Shown here piece after piece: positions 59,339-64,000 of a DNA stretch of 64,000 nt (position 1 is its first letter; each line of letters begins with the position of its first letter). The notes beneath the pieces were generated by a model. It saw nothing but the letters and a program-made list of their open reading frames with translations. It was not told the DNA's origin and ran no database searches. The stretch covers positions 310,001 through 374,000 of the forward strand of contig NZ_CAADFC020000028.1 of assembly GCF_900696085.1 (NCBI RefSeq), given 5' to 3'. Origin of the DNA: Bradyrhizobium ivorense. Lineage in GTDB: Bacteria; Pseudomonadota; Alphaproteobacteria; Rhizobiales; Xanthobacteraceae. The translations under genes were made by a program, and so were the position numbers.

Positions 59339-59920
59339 ATGATGAAGCTGACAGACATCGATCCGAAACTGGATGACACCGTATCCGATACGGTCGCGCG
59401 ACGCCGTCTGCGACCGCGGCTGCGCCGTCTTGCCGCTGTCATCGGTCTTGCCATTGTCATATTGGCGCTGCCGATCGTGACGCCGGCATCCGCGCAGTCG
59501 CTGCGCCAGGGCATCGCGGCGGTCAATCGTCAGGATTATCAGCGGGCGTCGCGGATCTTCATTCCGCTGGCCGAGCGCGGCAACGCGGCCGCGCAGGCCT
59601 ATCTCGGCTTCCTGTTCGAGACCGGCCGCGGCGTGCCGCAAAACTATACCGAAGCCGCGATGTGGTATCGCCGCGCCGCCGAGCAAGGCGACAGCCTGGC
59701 GCAATATTCGCTCGGCCTGCTCTATGACCGCGGGCAGGGCGTGCCGCGCGATATCGTCGAGGCCAGCAAGTGGCTCAATCTTTCGGTCGCCGCCGCGCCG
59801 CCGCGGACGCGCGACGCCCGCCAGCGCATCCGCGATGCCGTCACCAGCAAGATGTCGCGCGGCGAGATCGCCGAGGCCCGGCTGCGCGCGCTGGAATGGG
59901 CGCCGGTGCGGGAGCATTGA
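59339..59920 (+). CDS. Sel1-repeat (TPR-like) protein with N-terminal signal/anchor
   Basis: A 193-residue protein. A basic stretch (RRRLRPRLRR) precedes a hydrophobic segment ending in an Ala-Ser-Ala motif (LPIVTPASAQS, about residues 40-52). Two Sel1-like repeats follow (AAAQAYLGFLFETGRGVPQN and SLAQYSLGLLYDRGQGVPRD regions). Such proteins bind partners in the periplasm or at the membrane. The start may be the first or second of two adjacent ATGs (59339, 59342). Confidence 0.82.
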   Translation: MMKLTDIDPKLDDTVSDTVARRRLRPRLRRLAAVIGLAIVILALPIVTPASAQSLRQGIAAVNRQDYQRASRIFIPLAERGNAAAQAYLGFLFETGRGVPQNYTEAAMWYRRAAEQGDSLAQYSLGLLYDRGQGVPRDIVEASKWLNLSVAAAPPRTRDARQRIRDAVTSKMSRGEIAEARLRALEWAPVREH

Positions 59921-59995
59921 GGCGCGGCACTTTCGCTGACGCGGCCGAAGCAAAAGTCCGCGGCCAGACGTCATGCCGAAGCGCGGAAGGTCCGA

Positions 59996-60751
59996 TCAGA
60001 AACCCACGTGTTCGTCCATGTAGAAGGTATTTAGGATGGAGATCCGATTTCGATCGGTCTCGATCGGCGGGCGGCCGTGCCAGCTCATGTTCTTGAGCGA
60101 GTGATATGCCTTCAGGACCACAAAGGCATACCCGAGGTTGGGCAGGAACGGAATGGTCTTCACCGGCTCCAGGCAGTATGAACCGACATGCAACAGGCCC
60201 TTGAGCGAAGCCTTGTACAGTGTGGTGCCGAGGCTTTCCTGACTGGCATCCGGCGGACAATAGAGCTGCATTGTCACGACTTTTTTCCGCGTGTCGGGAT
60301 GCGGTTTGATGCGGTAGCCATTGCGGTCGCTGTAGAGCACGGGCTTTGCCACCAGCTTCAATGAACGGGCGTCCGCGACCTTGTCGCCCCGGGCGCGAAT
60401 CTCGAGCCCGTCGTGAAGCCGCTTCCTGATCGCGTCTTCGATTGCCTTCGAGGTAAGCATCACCGATGCAGCTTCCCAAACGGGGCGAACCGGCTCCTCA
60501 ACGTGCTTGATATGATCCCCATAGAGCCTGAGCGCCATGCGGGTGCCCGTGCCGGTGATCGGATCGTACCCCTTGGTGGGAACGCTTCTGATGAGGTCCT
60601 GATAAAAGCTTTCCGGGAAGAAATTCCGGAAAACAATGTGGGGGAAGGGATCAGGCGAGTAATCAGACGACTCGATGCTGGCAACGGCGTGAGCGATCAG
60701 GTCGTCGACCAAACCGGATTGGCGGACCGCGCATTCCACAACGCCTGTCAT
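59996..60751 (-). CDS. 2OG-Fe(II) oxygenase-like protein
   Basis: A 251-residue protein that resembles 2-oxoglutarate/Fe(II) oxygenases of the kind found in glycan and secondary-metabolite loci. Features are FPHIVFRNFFPESFY near the N-terminus, a candidate HxD metal motif (KPHPDTRKK), a later His (AYHSLKN or SWHG) and an Arg in RNRISILNTFYMD that could hold 2OG. The assignment rests on these motifs only. The ATG at 60751 is chosen; an in-frame start at 60811 is also possible. It is convergent with the Sel1 gene. Confidence 0.65.
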   Translation of the reverse strand: MTGVVECAVRQSGLVDDLIAHAVASIESSDYSPDPFPHIVFRNFFPESFYQDLIRSVPTKGYDPITGTGTRMALRLYGDHIKHVEEPVRPVWEAASVMLTSKAIEDAIRKRLHDGLEIRARGDKVADARSLKLVAKPVLYSDRNGYRIKPHPDTRKKVVTMQLYCPPDASQESLGTTLYKASLKGLLHVGSYCLEPVKTIPFLPNLGYAFVVLKAYHSLKNMSWHGRPPIETDRNRISILNTFYMDEHVGF

Positions 60752-60816
60752 GCCTGACCTCTCGGTCGGTTCGATGCTGGCAATCCTATGAGGGATGCTG
60801 CCGTCTTGCAATCTGG

Positions 60817-61389
60817 TCAGTACGCACCCTGGTTCAGCAGCGCCTCGGCCAGCCAGCCGAACCAGATCGCCGCCGCCAGGAACAGGCCGAACGGCAGGTA
60901 CGCGGTCGATCGCAGTTTTCGCCGCCGCAACGCGCCGTGCGCGATATAGGCGGCGAGCGCCGCCAGCGTCGCGGCTTCGATGACGGCGAGCACCGTGACC
61001 AGGCTGAGCCAGGCCCCGGCCACCGCAGCCAGCTTGATGTCGCCGAGCCCGAGGCCGTCGCGGCCGCGCCAGGCGCGGTAGCCGGCCATCAGTGCGAGGA
61101 AGGGCAGCGCCACCGCGATCCCCCGTGCGGCCGCAATGAGCGCGGCGTACCAGCCGGCGTCCGGAGCCATGGAAGCGGCGCGGAGCAGCGCCAGCGCCGC
61201 CGCGGCGCCCACGAGTTCGTTGGGGATGATGTAGCGCTGCGCGTCGGTCGTGGCGATCGCCAGCATCAGTGCGCCCAGCAGCGCGCCCAGCACCCCGTCG
61301 AGGCCAGGGGCAGCCATCAGGCTCGCCGCGACCACCGCCAGCAGCAGGATGGCGAGGCAGAGCTGGGGGAGCAGGTCGTATGTCGTCAC
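60817..61389 (-). CDS. A24-type prepilin peptidase lacking the N-terminal methylase domain
   Basis: A 190-residue membrane protein with about six hydrophobic segments and both catalytic aspartates of type IV prepilin peptidases: the first in TTDAQRYIIPNEL and the second in the GxGD motif LGLGDIKLAA. It would cut the leader of type II secretion or pilus pseudopilins. The tetracysteine N-methylation domain of classical PilD/GspO enzymes is absent, as in short peptidases of the Tad/Flp type. GTG at 61389 is assumed. It follows the gspD-like gene on the same strand, with a palindromic repeat in between. Confidence 0.85.
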   Translation of the reverse strand: MTTYDLLPQLCLAILLLAVVAASLMAAPGLDGVLGALLGALMLAIATTDAQRYIIPNELVGAAAALALLRAASMAPDAGWYAALIAAARGIAVALPFLALMAGYRAWRGRDGLGLGDIKLAAVAGAWLSLVTVLAVIEAATLAALAAYIAHGALRRRKLRSTAYLPFGLFLAAAIWFGWLAEALLNQGAY

Positions 61390-61413
61390 AACATCACGAA
61401 CGGTGGTTGGGCT

Positions 61414-61523
61414 CCCTCTCCCGCTTGTGGGGGAGGGCGGGTGGGGGTTAGCTCCACAAGTCACATCGTGGAGAGAGCCCCCACCCGGCGCTACGCGCCG
61501 ACCTCCCCCGCAAGCGGGAGAGG
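61414..61523. repeat. Dispersed palindromic repeat between gspD and the prepilin peptidase gene
   Basis: CCTCTCCCGCTTG at the left end and CAAGCGGGAGAGG at the right end are exact inverse complements, and inner pairs (GGGTGGGGG/CCCCCACCC) extend the fold. Elements of this CTCTCCCGC type are widespread in rhizobial and related genomes (from memory). It separates two genes that would otherwise be a single operon. Confidence 0.85.
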
Positions 61524-61565
61524 TGCAGAGAGACTGTCGCCAAATCGACTTGATCACACTTCGCG

Positions 61566-63917
61566 CTAGCGCAGAGGCGTTCCGGGCGGGGTCGTCACGA
61601 CGACGGGATTGCTGGTCCCGACCAAGCGGCTGTTCATCTTGCTGCGCATCTGCTCGGCGATCACATGGGCGTCGACATTGTCCCTGATCAGCGTCGGGCG
61701 GATGAACAGGATCAGCTCGGTCCGCTTGCGGTTGTTGGTCTGGTGCGCGAAGGCGTCGCCGACGCCGGGGATCTGGTCGAGCACCGGAATGCCCTGTCGC
61801 CCCTTGGTCTCGGTCTCGCTGATCAGGCCGGCGAGCAGCACGGTCTGGCCGGACGTGACCGCGATCGAGCTCTTGACGCGGCGCTGCGAGATGGTCGGCG
61901 TCAGGCCGTTGGCGCCGGCGCTGGCGACGCTGGAGATCTCCTGCTCGATATCGAGCACGATGTTGCCATTGGCATTGGCGCGCGGCAGCACGCGCAGGAT
62001 GATGCCGGTGTTCTTGTAGTCGATGGTGTTGACCACCGTGTTGTTGGCGGTGAGCACCGTCGCGGTGCCGGTCGAAAACGGCACCTGATCGCCGACCTGC
62101 AGGGTCGCCGCCTGGTTGTCGAGCACGACCAGCGACGGATTCGACAGCACCTTGACGTCGGTGATGCCGTGCAGCGCGTCGAGGATGACGCGCGGCGAGT
62201 TCTCGGCGCCGACCAGGAGATTGAAGCCCGGCAGCACGCGTCCCATCAGGGCACCCGCCGCGGCGTTGACCGCGTTGTTGGGCGGCTCGACCGCGTTGGT
62301 CGAGGTGCTCGATCCGTTCGAGAGCGTGTTGACCATCGAGCCTTGCTTGCTCGCGAGGAAGAACTGCACGCCGTAGTTCAGATCGTTGTTCAGCGTGACC
62401 TCGGCGATCGTCGCCTCGATCGCGACCTGGCGCTGCGGCCGGTCGATCTGGCGGATGGTCTGCTCGACGATGCGCTGCGATTCCGCATTGGCATAGACCA
62501 GCACCGCATTGTTGGTGACGTCGGCGGTGATGCGCACATTGGGCAGGAAGCTCGGGCCGCCGGGCTTGCCACCCGGGCCGGCGGCGCTGCTGGGCGTCTG
62601 ATCGGCAGCGGGTGCGGTCGCGGGGCGCGCACTCAGCGGGGCGCCGCCCACGCCGGTGACCGGCGTCGATGCGCCGGCGCCCGCGGTCGGCAGCGCGCTG
62701 AGCGAGGCGACCGGGTTGCTGAAGGGGGACGATGAGGATGAGGTCGGCGATGAGGACGACAGCGACACCCCCGAGCCCGGCGCGATCTGGTTGGGGCCGT
62801 TGTCGAGCAGGTTGGACGAGCCGGTGCCGGGCGCCACCAGCATCTCGTTGAGCATCGCCACCACCACGCGCGAATTGCCGTAGCGCAGCGGATAGGATTT
62901 CAGATTGACCGCCTCGGTGTCGGAGCGGTCGAGCCGCGCGATCCAGGTGCCGGCGCGCTTCAGATATTCCGGCTTCTGGCTGACCACGAGGATGGCGTTG
63001 AGGCGGTTGATCGCCTGCAGCTTGACGACGTTGCTACTGAGGCCGCCGTCGCCGGTATCCATGATCTTCTCGAGCTCGGCGATCAGCGGCTCGGGCGAGG
63101 AGTTGCGCACCGGGAAGATGCCGACCGACTGTCCGCGCATCCAGTCGGCGTCGAAGCTCATGATGGTGTCGACCGCCGCGGCGCGCTCCGAGCCGCTGCC
63201 GGTGACGATCAGGGTGTTGCGGCCGTTGTCCGGCCGCAAGGTGGTGGCCTTGACGCCGAATCCGTCGAGCAGCTTGAACATGGTCTGCGCCGAGGTGTAG
63301 CGGAGCGGCACCACGCTGATGCCCTGGCCCGCCTCGATGCCGGCACGGTCGATGCTGCCGGGACCGGCTTCGGCCGCGGGCAGCAGGCGGTAGCTGCCGC
63401 CGCGGTCGCGCACCAGCGCGACGCCGGACATTTTGAGCGCGTTCTCCAGAACGTAGATCGCGTCCTGCTTTGGCACAGGTCGCACCGAGGCCAGCGTCAC
63501 GGTGCCCTGCACCCGCGGGTCGATGGTGTAGCCGACCTGCAAAACGTCACCCAGAATGACCTTCGCCACGGTCGCGACCGGCGCGTTCTCGAAATTGAGG
63601 TCGTAGCCGTTGCCGCTGCCGTCACGCTCGGCGAGCGCTCCGCCTGCGGGCGTGCCATCGCTGAGATAGATCGCCGGACGCGAGGCGTTCTGCTGGCGCA
63701 ACCCGCCGGTCTGCGTATCCGTAGTCTGACGGGGCAAGAGGTCGATCGAATTCACTTTCTCGACGATATCCTGCGCGCGAGGATCCTTCGGATTGGTCTC
63801 GATCGATTGGTCGGCGGTGACGATGCAGGCGGTCAGCGCGAACGCGGACAAAAATAGAACGAGCGGTCCAGCCAACACTGAACGCAGGCGCGAAAGCGGA
63901 TGCTCCACTTTGAACAA
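61566..63917 (-). CDS. gspD: Type II secretion system secretin (GspD), lipoprotein form
   Basis: A 783-residue outer-membrane secretin. The N-terminus is a lipoprotein signal with lipobox ALTAC (Cys at about residue 31). Periplasmic N0-N3 domains follow (LNFENAPVATVAKVILGD; RYTSAQTMFKLLD; FPVRNSSPEPLIAELEKI; SYPLRYGNSRVVVAMLNEML), then a long Ser/Pro/Gly-rich linker (residues about 400-465). The secretin core ends with VPFSTG, the conserved VASAGANG-to-TISQR part, VLLAGLISE and LILFIRPTLIRD. It forms the exit pore of a type II system together with the prepilin peptidase encoded downstream. The start is a TTG at 63917; a GTG at 63908 is possible. Confidence 0.93.
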   Translation of the reverse strand: MFKVEHPLSRLRSVLAGPLVLFLSAFALTACIVTADQSIETNPKDPRAQDIVEKVNSIDLLPRQTTDTQTGGLRQQNASRPAIYLSDGTPAGGALAERDGSGNGYDLNFENAPVATVAKVILGDVLQVGYTIDPRVQGTVTLASVRPVPKQDAIYVLENALKMSGVALVRDRGGSYRLLPAAEAGPGSIDRAGIEAGQGISVVPLRYTSAQTMFKLLDGFGVKATTLRPDNGRNTLIVTGSGSERAAAVDTIMSFDADWMRGQSVGIFPVRNSSPEPLIAELEKIMDTGDGGLSSNVVKLQAINRLNAILVVSQKPEYLKRAGTWIARLDRSDTEAVNLKSYPLRYGNSRVVVAMLNEMLVAPGTGSSNLLDNGPNQIAPGSGVSLSSSSPTSSSSSPFSNPVASLSALPTAGAGASTPVTGVGGAPLSARPATAPAADQTPSSAAGPGGKPGGPSFLPNVRITADVTNNAVLVYANAESQRIVEQTIRQIDRPQRQVAIEATIAEVTLNNDLNYGVQFFLASKQGSMVNTLSNGSSTSTNAVEPPNNAVNAAAGALMGRVLPGFNLLVGAENSPRVILDALHGITDVKVLSNPSLVVLDNQAATLQVGDQVPFSTGTATVLTANNTVVNTIDYKNTGIILRVLPRANANGNIVLDIEQEISSVASAGANGLTPTISQRRVKSSIAVTSGQTVLLAGLISETETKGRQGIPVLDQIPGVGDAFAHQTNNRKRTELILFIRPTLIRDNVDAHVIAEQMRSKMNSRLVGTSNPVVVTTPPGTPLR

Positions 63918-64000
63918 AAGACGCCTACCAACTAACTACTGTTGAAACTGGAATTACGTCCGAGCCACCTCGGCTCGAACGCTGGTAAATTTGCAATCAC

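Noticed and set aside
63961..63977. CGAGCC-N5-GGCTCG dyad upstream of gspD
   Set aside because: Short, GC-only arms that are expected by chance in this genome; close to the window edge, so its context cannot be judged.

Overview
The window reads as chromosomal DNA of a Bradyrhizobium-like soil alphaproteobacterium. The grounds are high GC, many single-substrate uptake systems (ABC, TRAP, tripartite tricarboxylate and orphan Bug receptors), FCD-type GntR regulators, several RTX/VCBS secreted proteins, and intergenic palindromic repeats of the kind scattered through Bradyrhizobium genomes. No rRNA, tRNA, CRISPR array, prophage or insertion sequence was seen, so the genus is an inference from gene content.

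Layout. 1-6.4 kb: the end of a LivF-type ATPase, a zinc alcohol dehydrogenase, and a Fe3+/polyamine/phosphonate-class ABC importer followed by a metallophosphoesterase; the binding-protein gene carries a frameshift. 6.4-8.4 kb: a small conserved protein, a Crp-like regulator, and a small membrane protein preceded by a perfect TGTGA-N6-TCACA site. 8.4-16 kb: a GntR-controlled TRAP uptake/catabolic locus in which the two hydrolytic enzymes are broken (amidohydrolase by an internal deletion, cyclase by an amber codon) while the transporters are intact. 16-24 kb: ModA-like, Bug and ABC binding proteins, an RTX protein, a molybdopterin oxidoreductase and an enoyl-CoA hydratase. 24-33 kb: a GntR-controlled FAD/Fe-S glycolate- or lactate-type dehydrogenase with a GlcG-like partner, then two paralogous serine-glyoxylate-type aminotransferases flanking an MFS carrier, and a second enoyl-CoA hydratase.

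33.8-37.8 kb holds a 1303-residue VCBS/RTX adhesin with a DUF642-like insert and a strong terminator. 38-43.4 kb holds a tripartite tricarboxylate transporter whose receptor gene is separated from its membrane genes by two methylthioadenosine-salvage genes, mtnP and mtnA. A class III CoA-transferase and an RTX metzincin with tryptophan-rich tandem repeats follow.

47.6-55.1 kb is the most unusual part: a tightly packed nine-gene minus-strand operon (carrier protein, SDR, adenylating ligase, membrane glycosyltransferase, TylF-like methyltransferase, formyltransferase, second methyltransferase, NeuD/PglD-like acyltransferase, five-bladed propeller protein). It looks like a pathway that activates an acyl or amino-acyl unit on a carrier protein and decorates a lipid-linked or surface glycan. 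WbqC-like, methyltransferase and 2OG-oxygenase-like genes lie just beyond it, together with a secreted beta-helix protein. The window ends with dispersed repeats, a Sel1 protein, a short prepilin peptidase and a type II secretion secretin.
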